Below, piece after piece: positions 34,651 through 46,016 of a DNA stretch of 64,000 nucleotides. The DNA is from Aplectana chamaeleonis (lineage: Eukaryota; Nematoda; Chromadorea; Rhabditida; Cosmocercidae). Position 1 is the stretch's first letter. Every line of letters starts with the position of its first letter. A program made the translations under genes and the position numbers. The stretch is from assembly GCA_029168955.1 (NCBI GenBank), contig JAPDOI010000151.1, forward strand, positions 682,001 through 746,000. Reading direction: 5' to 3'. The notes below the pieces were generated by a model. The model was not told where the DNA came from. It ran no database searches and saw only the letters and a program-made list of their open reading frames with translations.

Positions 34651-35551
34651 GAAAATTGAATGTTTGAATTACTAGAGAGGTCGTTTCCACAGCATCTAGT
34701 GGCTGCGGTGGTGTGGAGGGCAACTGCTCGTTTCCCATCGCGCACGATCATAAAAGGCTCCAAGTGCGAAAGCATCGTGACTGAAGTCCAGGGACGTTTC
34801 GTCGCGCCGGCGAATGCCTATGTTTTACTTTGTGGCTGTTCTTGGAGCGGTCGTCAGCAGTAGCTGATCATCCGATTTTGAGTCCTTATCAGTTCATACA
34901 ACTCGAGTATTAGAGTATTCAGAGGCAGCGCACGCTCTAAAAACGTTTAGTTTGTTTCTGCTATTTTGCAAAGATAAGCTTACGAGGCCGTATTACATAG
35001 CGAAAAGGCCCGTTTAAATCCAGAAGTTCCGGTAGAAATCACGTTTAAAATCTCGGAGCAATCACCTTCCTTTTTTACGCCCATCTTGGTATGCTAAACG
35101 TAATCATCTTCGCCATAACCTTAACCGTCTGAAATGGTTTAGCCCCTTTCACTTCTTAGGTTAGTTAATTTCTTATGCCATTCTATTGTTGAGAGCACAC
35201 AAGAAATAACCTTCCGAAACACAACTTAGAATGCGAGGGTCTCTCGAATTGTAGAGTCATCATTTTCAATGGTCTGAAATCGTAGTAGCGCTTCTGTTTC
35301 TCATGCTAGATGACCGGCGGGTGAAACGCGTCTTTTCGGACCACATAACGGTTTTCACGGGAATGTTGTATTGTGAATACATTAAATCTAAGTCTCAAGC
35401 TTCGCCAACGATCTCCATCCACAACACGTGCTCTTTGTCACTCATTGAGCCGCAAAAGTCGTAAAATTGAGACTTTTTTGAAGTGAGTTAGTGTGTGCTA
35501 CATGACCTGAAAGCCTTCTGGCCTTTGTATCAACCACTTTTGTGAGCGTGT
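34651..35551. promoter_or_regulatory. Upstream region of the isomerase gene
   Basis: Holds no other recognised gene or repeat and would contain the promoter of the gene starting at 35552. No specific element is identifiable. A TTTCAG at 35575-35580 lies just inside the first exon and could serve as a cis- or trans-splice acceptor. Confidence 0.25.
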
Positions 35552-38500
35552 ATGCTGCCCTCGAGCTTTGTTCGTTTCAGGGCATTCGCCTCTAACAAGG
35601 AACTATTCGAGAAGGCCCAGGTGAATTTGAAAACCTTGACAGAAGCACCAGAGACGGCCGTACAGCTGCAAATATATGCTCTCTTCAAACAGGTTTGCTT
35701 TCCTCGACTTACAAATTTCAAATTTTTAAGCATGAGTTTCTGCATGAATTGCGCAGCCGACAGTCTGCACAGGCGCTTAAAAGTAAGTCTTCCAATAAAA
35801 AAATTGATTCAATTATATTTTCTAGGCCACAATGGGAGATGTACAGGGCAGTCGCCCAGGCATGATGGACTTTGCTGGAAGAGCCAAGTATGATGCATGG
35901 AGCAAGGTCAAAGGACTTACTAAGGTATGGTTGTCAGCACGAAGGCGCAGGTAGAGAGGATCTGCAACGAAGTCATGATAGATCCCTCTGGGCTGATGCC
36001 GCTATCAATTTTTTCAGTTGTGCTGGCTACAAGGCGATATTTCAGGACGAAGCGCAGGCCAAGTATGCGGGATTGGTCGACTCATTGTTAGCTGAACAAC
36101 CTGCTCCGGCCCCTGCTGGTTCGGCACCGGAAGGTCTGAAGCCTGTAGAAGGATTAGACGTGGGTTCCTAGCTTTTTGCGTTTTGCTCTGAACGTGGGGT
36201 CTGTCGGTGGATGGTCGACCACTGTGAACAGTAATTCGAGACCTGAGCACATGATGCCCCCAGTGCGTAACGGTTGCCGCATCTTGCCGCATTTTTCTTG
36301 ATGTAGCTTCCCCAAGGCTCGGTATAACTCTTTACAAGCAGTCTCAATCCCGCCTTCAGAGACTTAGACTGTTTTAGAGGCGGCTCAAGGAGAGCGCGTT
36401 TGCTCCCGATGCTGCGCGACTGACGCATCGTATTGAAAATCGCGCCGCACCTCTCTCTTAGGCCGGGATCAGACTTCCAGCGACGAGCGACGCGACGCAA
36501 TGTTTACCATCAGTATCGACTGAAAATCGATATGCCTGGTATGCATTGTCGCCGTCGTTGGTCGGTATAAGTATGATCCCGGCCTTAGGCTATTTCCCAC
36601 ACGTCCATCGCTGATCGCCGCGATGGCGTGTTTTCAATACAGAATCGACGTCATGCAATTGGTCAGAATTCAAAATTGACCAATAGCAGACATGCCGCGT
36701 AAGCGAGCGGCGGCGAAACGCTGGTGTATAACTAGGGCCTCATAGTTATCATCCCATCGCGTCGCGCGGCGATCTCACTCTGGAAGAGGTCTTAATGTCG
36801 CGCGATGAACCCGCGAGACGACGCCTTAATACGTACACTACGCAGAAGTGCGCACTAGTTGCCTCACTGCTAGACGAAGAGCTCGATAGCGCTCGCGGCC
36901 GGACATCCCGGGTTCAACGCGGTCGCCTCTAAATGCGACCGAATCCTATTGTTACGAGTCATGATTGTTCCGCGCCTCGACTGAATTCTTGAAAAGTCCC
37001 AACGCGTCGGGCATGACATATATCTCGACGCTCTGCGTAGAGAACTTCGTTAGGCGTTGTTCATGCTCCTCAACGCCGACACGCACGGGCGTGGCGTTGT
37101 AGTATGAATACTTTATACGCGCGTCGCATGCTTGCGGAAACTATGAATACTCCAGCGGTGACGCTATGGCGGAGCGGAAAAAAGTGGGCCCTAACTTCTC
37201 AAAACAAGCGAGTTCTGTACACGCGTTCACCACCACGGTAGCAGCAAATACCACTGGAGTTAATTATCATGAAACGAAATGAAATTGATGATGGATTGAT
37301 AGTGAAAATTGTGAAAAATTCGTTACGGCCGTCGCCGCCATGGTGGAGCGGGCGTCACACGCGTGACGCGCGAGCGTGGCGTCAGGCAGTTTATACTTTA
37401 ACGCCGCGCCCGAGCGCCACACGCTTGACGCGCTGGGTCTGAGGCGTATGAATAGCACCTGAGCGTTCATGCATGTGTACCACTCTGGGAGGCTGCCACT
37501 AGCTAATCGCTTCTTTAAAAAATATTACATTTATTTCTTTCAATAAAACACTGATAGAACCACAAAGTCATGAGGTCTTCTCTAAGGTATTACTACCCTT
37601 TGAAGGCAATGTTCACGATAAAAACTTTCTTCGAGTGTTCACCGGAAGTCGAATGTGCCGAGGTTCATTTTACAGCAATAATGGCGTAAGGACGCCTAAA
37701 ACGAGCCATAGATAACTCAACACAGACCTCAAATTTGAATACGCTATGCCCTACTCGCCCAAATTCTTTGTTGGTCGTTGAGGGAGAGGGCGGGGAGGGC
37801 GTAGCACAGCCGAATTTAATGGTCAGATAGGGCTATCAACGAATGGTTTTTAGCGGTTCATTCGCCGTTATAGTTACGATGAACCCCTGTACATTCGATT
37901 TCCGGTGAAAACTCGAAGACCGTTTTTATCGTGAACACTGCCTTTGAGCTCAGGGTCTTGAATATGACCACTCTCTTCCAAGCCTGAATGCGCTTGAATT
38001 AGGTTCTTGTTTAACAAAATCGATGAATCGCGAGTCTCATGTTAAGTTTATAGCCTGTTATAGGTATCCGTGGAAGGAAAGGCCTTCCAAATCAAACTGA
38101 ATCGCCCAAATAAGTTTAATGCCCTGACTCTGGATATGTATAATGGGATCACTGCTGCACTAGAGGCATCAAACAAGGACAAGTCGACTTCTATCACGGT
38201 TATCACAGGTCACTATACCACAATATGCGCTCGTTCTATGGACTCTACAAATTCATGTTCCAGGCACTGGAAACTTTTTCTGTTCCGGCAATGATCTCAG
38301 TAACTTCGCAAAAGCGGCTTCAGCTAGTAAAGCTGAAGTCAAGGAGATGGCTGAGGAAGCAGCTGTTGTGTTGCGGAAGTATATACAGGTAGTGCTGCAA
38401 GGAGTGATGTTCATCGCAGAATCTACTCTACGGTTATGGAGAAGTTTCGAATAATCTCTCATATTTAGGCATACATTGATCATGAGAAACCTCTGATTTG

Positions 38501-41500
38501 TCTAATTAATGGTCCTGCTGTGGGAATCGCCGTCACTGTTCTGCCATTGTTTGACTATGTTTTGGCAACAGATAAGGTAAAATATACGAAAAAATCCAAA
38601 AATATTTGAGCGAAACCAAATTGTGTACAAGCGACCGTTAAAGTTATAGTGCACATTCCACACCCCATTCGCCACGCTGGGTCAGTCTCCAGAAGGTGCG
38701 TCGTCGTATACGCTCCCGATACTCATGGGACAACTACGAGCTTCAGAGGTATATGAACTTATTCAATCTGTCATTGATTCTTGAATCATTTCTGGTTTTT
38801 TAGTTTCTCATTCTGAACAAGAAGTTCTCAGCACAACAAGCGCTCGACGCGGGCCTCGTTAATGAGGTTAGTTTGATGCGACGTAGGAGGGTCGTGAAAA
38901 TATGTGATAACACATGTATAGAAATGTGATGGTGAACAAGAAGACGGCTGAGGAGTTTTCCATATAGTAGAATTTGATTAAAAAAAACGATCAAGCAGAT
39001 TTCCTTAACCAGTGTGGATATTTTTAAACCCTAATGCTATTCTTCAAGTAAATATTCGTGAGTATTATAGTTGTGCAATTTCGAAAAAGAAATACTTTCG
39101 AACGAACGAAAAAAATTCGAAAAATCATTCGAAAATTTTGTTCGTGTACAACTATGGTATGTATGTATGTGCTCAAATATGTTCGTAGAGCAAATATCAA
39201 CTACTACTAGTCAACTAAATTCAAGGTTCACGACTATTCGCTGATACTAATAACTCATCTCGATTTGTGTCCCTCTGATATGTGCGCGCACGTACCGTCG
39301 GCATGAGTCCTGAAGAGGCTTTGCGTTCACTATTGAAGCTTGGCGCAAACTCAGTGCCATACGCTATAACATAGATGCACCGAGTTGGCGCCAACCTACA
39401 GTGGGGAATGCAGTGTCTTCACCATCCATACCGACGATGGAGTCACTCCTTGTCTGATTGCAAAAGTCGCTGTTCTCTTCAAATTGCATCTGTGCATATT
39501 TTTCGATCCATGGTTCATTAGAAAGATCAGCAAAGAACGTAGCTTATCTCACACCAAATAAAACTCACTGTCTCATACACAATATGTCAGTCGTATAGCT
39601 GACGTTTCTCCTTTATCTCCAGCAGGGAGAGGTTAGGATAGCGGAGAGTATTCAAAATGGCTGTAAGTCATGAATTTGGTGAATCCTTCTGAAATTAAAA
39701 AAATAGATCCCACGTTTCTTCTCAGACTTTTCATACATCCTGGCGAGTCCGTCCTGAACCTTTTCCGCAGAGAAGAGAATACTATAATGAATACGTTTAC
39801 CTGTCTCGCTCAAATAGATGGCGTTTTGGGTTGGGAACATCCTTGATGTTTCTAAAGCGTTGCTTTTCGGATCTATCAGCAAATTGAGAATTTGTCGAAT
39901 GCAGGGACATCTCAACTCGCATAATTTTGTCGAAGGTACAGGCATTTTGCTATCCTGAACGAGAGCGTAACGTTGCTTTTCGGGCTCGTCAGCTGGGTGA
40001 GAGTACCGTGAATCGTGGTCTCGCCCCTCTCCCCTCGAATCTTGGTCGACCACAGCGCGTGAACTCCTAATCCAGGATCTCATTGGTCATTCACCACCGC
40101 GCTAGCTTTGTTGGACAATCAGTGTTGTCTTACGCAGCCCCTGCATGGAGTCCGCTACTGGCCTCGTCACACTGGGATCGGCTACAAGCTTGTCAAAATG
40201 CAGCTCTGAGAACTGCGACGGGAAGCCTGGCAATGGCGAGCACAACCCACCTCAGTAACGAATCTGGAATCATGCCAGTGCAGGCTCATAATGAAATGCT
40301 GTCACTTCAATATCGAACAGTTGCGGCACTCGACCCTGAACACCCCTCCCACGACATGATGAGGAAGCCGGCGCCGCCACGACAGATTAGGAGGCACGTC
40401 AGAACTGTCCCCCAATGACGGTAAGGCCAGGAAATGCTGAGAACATCCGCAAAGAGGTCCACAAGGAGTTTGTGAAGGATTTCTTGGGTAATATGAACTC
40501 TCCTTTACTAAATGGACCACCGCCCCAAATCGCCAAAAAAGAAGAGGCGTTACGAAGATCAAGTCGAGCAGCGCTATCCCAGCATCGGAGTGGTTACTAC
40601 TCAAAGTCGCAGTGGTATCTTCATAAGATTGGAGCAGCAGATAATCCACTATGCCCGGAATGCAGTCTGGAGGAACACACAGTACCTCACATGTTCTCAT
40701 GCGCTACAAAGCCAACGCATCTCACAATTGAAGATCTCTGGCTTAAACCCGTGGAAGCAGCCAAATTTCTGTCACTTTGATTCTATAAGATTGTAAAGAA
40801 AGAAAAAAAAAAAAAGAAAAAAGAAAAGAAAAAGAAAATAAAAAAGATGTATATAAAAAAAATAGAATAAAAAAATAAAAAAAAAGAGGGCCAAAGAAAG
40901 CTCCATCAGGGATCCTCCAAAGAAGGGGATCCCAGCCACTCGCTTCGATGATTCGTCTACATGCCGGAAATTGGAACCAGGATCCGTGTCTATGGTGGAG
41001 GATGGGCAACAACAACAACAACAACTAGCTTTGTTGAACTCATTCAGCCAGGGTTTCGCATGACCATCCATCTCGCATCTCTGTCAGAAATATTGCAATG
41101 CCTTTTCCGCGGTGAAAGAATTATTCCTTCCTCTAGCAGAACCGGCCGGTGCTAACTCTTTCGCCTTGAGGAATTTCGGACTTTTGTTCGTCACCTCCAC
41201 CTCCAACAGCCTGTGTTCAAGCTTCGGATAGGACCTTATTGCTGTGCTTATAATACACAAAGAGACTAGGCGTCGAGGAAACACCGACAATCGATGATTC
41301 GACTTCTGCCCTATTCATAAGTGTTTGCTTTTAGACACCTGAAAACGAAAGGTGACAAGAGAAGAAGAAAATACAAAGAAAAAACAGAAAACTAACGGCG
41401 TGCTAAACGACCGTCAAGAAAACTTGTCAAGTTTTGTAGAAATTCGGTTGCGATCGCTCGAAGCTCTCAGAAAATAGAAAAAAGAGTAGGAACTCAATTG

Positions 41501-42416
41501 GAGACAATTACAGACGAGAAAGCCCATCAAACGGCAAGGCCCTAGTTATACACCAGCGTTTCGCCGCCGCTGGCTTCCGCGTCATGTCTGCTATTGGTCA
41601 ATTTCGAAATCTGACCAATCGCAGACGTCCCGCAAAAACCAGCGGCACCGAATCGCCGATGTATAACTAGGGCCTAAACGTGCATGCAGAAACCGTTGAA
41701 TGACTAGCGCCCATATGTTTTTGAAGGCAAAGGGCGAGGTTATCGACAGGTGATCACCACGCGAGGTTACGGCGTTGACCAATCGATATCACATGACTGT
41801 CAACTTGTGGAGGGGGAATAATGACAATGAAAAGCGACATGGCTTAGGGACGAATTATTACCCTTTAGTGTGTGAGTCAGTAGATGGCACGGAAGCAGAA
41901 GAAAGTATGATAGTCGGCATTATCAAGTCTGTCTCAGCGTATTCACCAAACTTTAGCCTGTCTAACCTGGCATCGAATCTATACTTAATGTGTTTCTGCC
42001 GTGCCAAGAAAGCCTATATCTCGTCAAAACCTCCACATTATTTGCACACCGCAAATTTTCTGCGTTTGGTGATCTTCTATCCACTTGAATTCACAATTGT
42101 ATGATGTTTCTCTTCTAGGTTGTTCCACATGGTGAATTCGATCATAAGGCTGCAAAGGTTGTCGCGCAGCACTCGTCACTTCCACCTGAGAGCCTTCGGA
42201 TCAACAAGATGCTCCTTCGTTCGTTCCATAAAGATATGTTGAAAAAAGTTAACGAGGTAAGTGTATCTAAGTATTTTTAATGGGGGGGGGCGAGGCTTTA
42301 AAATGAACCGCCGAATTCAACAACTTCAGATTGAGAGCAAAACGATATGCGAGCGATGGCAATCTAGGGAGTGTGCCGCGGCTATTGCTGCATTCCTCAG
42401 TCGTTCGAAGAAATAG
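35552..42416 (+). CDS. ECI2: Acyl-CoA-binding domain / enoyl-CoA delta isomerase 2
   Basis: Ten exons with GT/AG borders and consistent phase give about 372 residues: 35552-35692, 35826-35924, 36046-36159, 38064-38208, 38264-38388, 38469-38576, 38650-38748, 38804-38866, 42119-42256, 42330-42416. Residues 1-14 ([14 protein letters not shown]) look like a mitochondrial presequence. Residues about 15-105 are an acyl-CoA-binding domain ([40 protein letters not shown]). An Ala/Pro linker follows, then a crotonase fold: [12 protein letters not shown], the oxyanion-hole loops [11 protein letters not shown] and [10 protein letters not shown], and [13 protein letters not shown] with the glutamate that is catalytic in this family. 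The C-terminus ([21 protein letters not shown]) aligns with the ECI2 end. The enzyme moves 3-double bonds of unsaturated acyl-CoAs to trans-2 for beta-oxidation. Vertebrate ECI2 ends in a peroxisomal SKL; here the end is SKK. Intron 3 and intron 8 hold transposons. Confidence 0.93.
36458..36830. mobile_element. Three abutting short MITEs in intron 3 of ECI2
   Basis: 36458-36587 has ends TTAGGCCGGGATCA and TGATCCCGGCCTTA. 36586-36740 ends TGTATAACTAGGGCCT and is a relative of 41537-41676. From 36738 to about 36828 a third begins CCTCATAGTTATCATCCC and ends GACGACGCCTTAA. They share TTA-type junctions, which fits the 3-bp target of PIF/Harbinger elements (inference). Confidence 0.6.
36831..37599. 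repeat. GC-rich inverted repeats in intron 3
   Basis: 37080-37460 contains several mutually inverse CpG-rich phrases (GACACGCACGGGCGTGGCGTTG; TTAACGCCGCGCCCGAGCGCC; GTATGAATACT and AGTATTCATAG). These are probably two decayed MITEs. No exon. Confidence 0.5.
37600..37947. mobile_element. TTGA-flanked MITE in intron 3 of ECI2
   Basis: Begins TTGAAGGCAATGTTCACGAT and ends TTATCGTGAACACTGCCTTTGA, with TTGA on both sides. The interior is about 340 bp (ACTTTCTTCGAGTGTTCACC inverted at the right end). Confidence 0.75.
39298..39435. mobile_element. Palindromic MITE, family G (intron 8 of ECI2)
   Basis: GGTTGGCGCAAACT-type arms: AAGCTTGGCGCAAACTCAGT and its inverse GAGTTGGCGCCAACCT around GCTATAACATAGATGCACCG. 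This is one of three copies (also 48257-48401 and 59871-60207) and carries an unoccupied version of the site hit at 59946. Confidence 0.75.
39436..40101. other. Intron 8 sequence, no gene recognised
   Basis: The minus-strand open frame 39652-40083 has no domain I recognise. It lies within the isomerase intron. Confidence 0.35.
40102..41036 (+). mobile_element. 5'-truncated non-LTR retrotransposon (jockey/CR1-like) with target duplication
   Basis: Two adjacent frames (joined by a frameshift near 40415) encode the C-terminal part of a LINE reverse transcriptase: [39 protein letters not shown], then a [17 protein letters not shown] zinc-knuckle-like end, stop at 40778-40780. An A-rich stretch (40797-40893) and a (CAA)n tail at 41008-41024 follow. 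CTAGCTTTGTTG occurs exactly at both borders (40102-40113 and 41025-41036), so the insertion is 40114-41024, 911 bp. It lies in intron 8 of ECI2, same strand. The element is dead. Confidence 0.9.
41037..41536. other. Intron 8 sequence, no gene recognised
   Basis: Nothing supported. Confidence 0.3.
41537..41676. mobile_element. Palindromic MITE, 140 bp (intron 8 of ECI2)
   Basis: AAGGCCCTAGTTATACACCA is inverted at the right end (GTATAACTAGGGCCTAA). The inner arms pair GACCAATCGCAGACGTCCCGC with its inverse. Same family as 36586-36740. Confidence 0.82.
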
Positions 42417-43001
42417 AAATGGAATACTTTTCTAGTTTTTCTATGCATAAAGTAATCCCTATTTCAGTTCTATGTTCCACACTTCAATGAAATAGAAAGG
42501 AAGAGCTACTACCAGGCTCTCCAACAGCTAGATACCTCTGATGAGCTTGATCAGGGATGAATCTCGACAGCTTGTCACTCAAACAGTTCTTTGTGCAGCT
42601 ACGCACGTTTACAATTATATTCTGAAGCTTTGATATCAAGATGACACTAGAGTGTTGGACCAAACAACTTCGATTTTCCGATTAATTATAATATTTCCAG
42701 AGAGACGAAATGGTTTTAACTTTCCTTGGTATCAAACATTACGTGCAGGGCAAAGTTACCGTAGTCTTTGAAAAATTAAATTTCTGTCCAATCAAAGAAG
42801 CGCTACTAAAATTTATTCGATTATTCGAATAAAAAACTCAACTAGTTGTATTTGGCATTTTAATGAATGGACGGAATCCCACTTTTTTATCAGATCTGAG
42901 TACCTTCCACTTACCGTAATGTATGAAAATGAGCACTGTTGAAACCGCTTCGATCATGAAAAGAAAATTAAATTTATTCGAAAAAATCAATATTATTCTA
43001 G
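42417..43001. other. 3' flank of ECI2; one possible exon
   Basis: After CCTATTTCAG at about 42467 a frame of 31 codons (FYVPHFNEIERKSYYQALQQ...) runs to TGA at about 42560. It could be an alternative 3' exon or chance. The rest is AT-rich. Confidence 0.25.
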
Positions 43002-43666
43002 GCAACACTAGATGACGGTGAGCACGGTGAGCAACCCACCCTCGTGCGCGCACCTGCAGGAACTCATAGCGTAGGCCTGGCTACAACAAATCCATTGTGA
43101 GTTTTCGAAACTGAAATGCGTGCCAAATCCCATGAATATTCCAGCTCCTATATTTTTCGATGTAAAAAGGTCCCACAGAGATTCTTCAACTACTGTACTC
43201 TGCGGCGATCACGTGCTGCACTCGCGATGTTTCGAAACCCTGCCCGGTTCGGATTCAGACGGCTGTCATTTCACATTTGCAGCTTTCCCCGTTCAGTCTT
43301 TTTTCATGCCGTCCATGAATCAGGTATACAGACTCGTGTAGGGTCGTCTGTTCAGCTTTCCACGATTGTCAAATTATTATGTGGTCGGACCATAGCAGCT
43401 TGAGAGGCTTTGTAAGCTTATAGATGGGTGAAATTTAGAACTTGAGAGGGAACCGCTAGTCGGTGACTGATCTTTGCTTCATACTTTTTACCCTCTCACA
43501 GTGGTTATGTGCTTTTTTCGAGAAGTTTACCGGGGCGTGTGAAGAGTTAGTCACCTATGGCGGAATCGCAGTTCAGAATCTGTCCAAACAATCCCCAAAA
43601 AAAGGAAAGACGGTTTCTTTCTCCAACTTGAACTTGTATTTTGCAAGATCGTTTGGATACCTTTAA
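43002..43666 (+). CDS. Possible three-exon gene end, unidentified
   Basis: Candidate exons are 43002-43017 (or -43026), 43145-43323 and 43502-43666 (stop TAA). The joins at 43323/43502 are phase 0 with CAG|GTATAC and CTCTCACAG. The middle exon reads FFDVKRSHRDSS, then TVLCGDHVLHSRCFETLPG, whose C-x-H-x-x-C spacing is faintly RING-like, and FAAFPVQSFFMPSMNQ. The last exon reads WLCAFFEKFTGACEELVTYG and ends NLYFARSFGYL. I recognise no family. It lies about 0.6 kb downstream of ECI2 on the same strand, too far for a typical nematode operon spacing of about 100 bp. Confidence 0.33.
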
Positions 43667-43899
43667 ATGAGATCGTTATAATGGTGGATGAGAATCAATG
43701 TCTTCATTCCAGCAAACAATAGCATATTTCGTCATTTGGTACCCAATTTCCCCCACCATAACGAACACAGTCCAAGATCAGGAACGAAATCTGAGATTTC
43801 CATTTTATTGTGAAGTAGACCCACCCTATATTACGCCTGCCAAGTGCGAGCTCCCGATTCCTCCGAATGAGCGATATACAAGAGGAAGCCACCCTGGGG
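43667..43899. other. No gene recognised
   Basis: Nothing supported. Confidence 0.3.
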
Positions 43900-44245
43900 C
43901 GCCCACATCAGGAAGCCACTTTGACACGCCCCTTTTCCGATTTTCCAATTTAACAATGGCGAGATGAGCAATGGTTTTCGATCATTAGCCCCGTTCTTCT
44001 CTTCATTCTCACCTCCTCTCTTTGTTCACGTCGGCTCGCATACATCGGTTGCAAATGGCGGATTTTACAAGCCTCGAACAACTCGTCCACCATGCTTCCG
44101 TAGCTCAAATCGGAGGGCCATAACTTCGTTCACAGGGGGTTTTGTACGATTTCAGAAACATCATTGGAATCAGCGTAGGACCGCTTTTAAGATAGGCAGA
44201 AAAACAGAAAAACGATTCTGAGGTAGGACTGAACCTTTAAGGCCT
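43900..44245. repeat. Partial subfamily A TTAA-type MITE
   Basis: 44040-44240 matches the right half of 19579-20068 (ACATCGGTTGCAAATGGCGG, CTCGTCCACCATGCTTC) and ends in a decayed terminus (GACTGAACCTTTAAGG). No matching left terminus was found. Confidence 0.55.
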
Positions 44246-45080
44246 GAGATGGTCGTTCGGGCGGAAATAGGTCATGTTCGTCCAGAAAGTGTTGTAGGCT
44301 TTTTTGAACAAGATGTGCAGTTTCCGACGTACTTCGTCGAGCAAATGTATGTAGTATTGGGTTAAGAAACACGTACAAGTGCTCACCTTCGCCTTTGAGT
44401 AGGAATAGCGCTCGAAAATCAGAGACTTTATGGGTCGTTGGGAAGGAAATTCATTGTTTTCAAGATGATGTGAGCCGGTTTTTGACCTATTCATTTTGTA
44501 AGGATTTTGAATACTTGATATGAAAGCTCGTGTGAGGGCTCCATTTTATTTACCAAAAAATCGATTCAAACAGTACGATTTAAAGTTCCTTATCTGATCA
44601 TCTTGTTAGGCGAAAAAATCACTCAACGACCTAAATGCAGCACACACGCTCAAAAATGGTAGCGATTTTTGTCATAAATCGAAGGTCTGAAACCAGTAGC
44701 ATGGGAAACTAATGAAAAAACCTACGAAAACTGCATGCAAATACAGGAATAACGACTGCTATTGTTATGGGCTAAATTTGGACGAGTTATGCCCGAGCGG
44801 TTGAAATAGCTAATATTAACGACAAAACGGTTGGGATAGGGAAGCCGATAGACTCTTACAGCCTGTACTAGAAAGCTGTCCTCGTTGGAAGCTTCAAAAA
44901 CCAGCCGAAGTGACCGTATTCGTATATTGCGGGGGCGGGGTTGTAAGCTCATGGGCGTGGCTGACGAAAATTTTCCACTCAAATGTAGTGGTTTCCACTA
45001 GTTTTTTGACGCGTCCATCGGCGTGAGCGTTTAGGGGCCATACGACCCAAGTAGCGTAGTTATCTCAACAACTTTTTCGA
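44246..45080. other. No gene recognised
   Basis: Minus-strand frames here lack splice support and domains. 44990-45080 resembles 51990-52110 (GGGGCC(A/G)TACGA). Confidence 0.35.
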
Positions 45081-45084
45081 GCGT

Positions 45085-45550
45085 GTCCACTGCCTTTAAA
45101 GGCATCGTACGCGCAGAAAACCGGATACTATTTTTTGACGTCTTTGTGTGCCTTGGCCTCTCTAGTGAACGGAAATGTCGGAAGGGTCCATGAAAAACCT
45201 TCATCTGTAAAGAAAAGTCGGTCTGAACATATTGTGAAATTGGATATTAATTTCGCACCAAAATCGTTTTTCAAGTTTTTTCTGTGTGTGGAGATCCCAT
45301 CACTGTCATTTTCGGACATTTTCTGCATGTGAAGTCTGTTCCGTAACTTTTTCATGCTGTTTGGCGGCATCATCAACATTCTAAGAAAAAGTGGTAGATG
45401 ACTGGTGAAAACTGGTGGCGGATCTTCATCTTTACCCACTTCCAACCCTATAACCCTACGTTTTTGACGCGCCGGAGTTTACCATTGTGGTCTACCGGAC
45501 TCATTCATGAAATTGAGCCCAAAAAATGGAAAGTGCTTTTAAGCGCGTAC
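45085..45550. repeat. Family F copy, inverted
   Basis: Starts at TTTAAAGGCATCGTACGCGC and carries the family F core inverted (TTTGGCGGCATCATCAACATT; GAAATTGGATATTAATTTCG). It continues into sequence that is the inverse of 15240-15400. Confidence 0.55.
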
Positions 45551-46016
45551 GATGCCTTTAACGAAATGTCGAGCCATAAGAAAGAACTTCTGAAACATTC
45601 TTCGCAACGCTCAAGGAGACTCCTTGTTTTCAAAGTGGCCATTCTGAGTGAAATGTATCTTTCTGAACAAATTTTGGACTTGGATTCGCAGCTGCCTAAT
45701 TTTTTTCTGGAAAGTTATGGGTGTTTTATAAAGCCTGCGGCAAGACAAGGGTACCCCACTTTGTAATTTTTGGGGGTGTTTTGAAGAAAATGTTTCTGAT
45801 TCCGCTCGGACCTAGTGTGCAGTGGTAATCTAGGGACCTGAAAACCTGGGGTTCTGCTTGTTAACCATTTAGGGAGAAAATTCTGTACTAATAGTTCGTA
45901 AATATTCAGCACCGGCAAATAACCCTGTGTAGGATTTTGAGACGAACCTGAAACCTTGGCCGAACTACCGTACATACACCGTAATCTGCCTCAAGTTGTT
46001 GAAAATCGATGAACAA
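45551..46016. repeat. Family D sequence
   Basis: 45820-45990 (AATCTAGGGACCTGAAAACC; CCGAACTACCGTACATACACC) belongs to family D. No gene. Confidence 0.4.

Noticed and set aside
39652..40083. 143-codon minus-strand ORF in ECI2 intron 8
   Set aside because: No domain and no splice sites; antisense to an intron bordering the LINE insertion.
40743..41071. Phenylalanine-rich minus-strand ORFs
   Set aside because: They are the antisense of the A-rich 3' region of the LINE.
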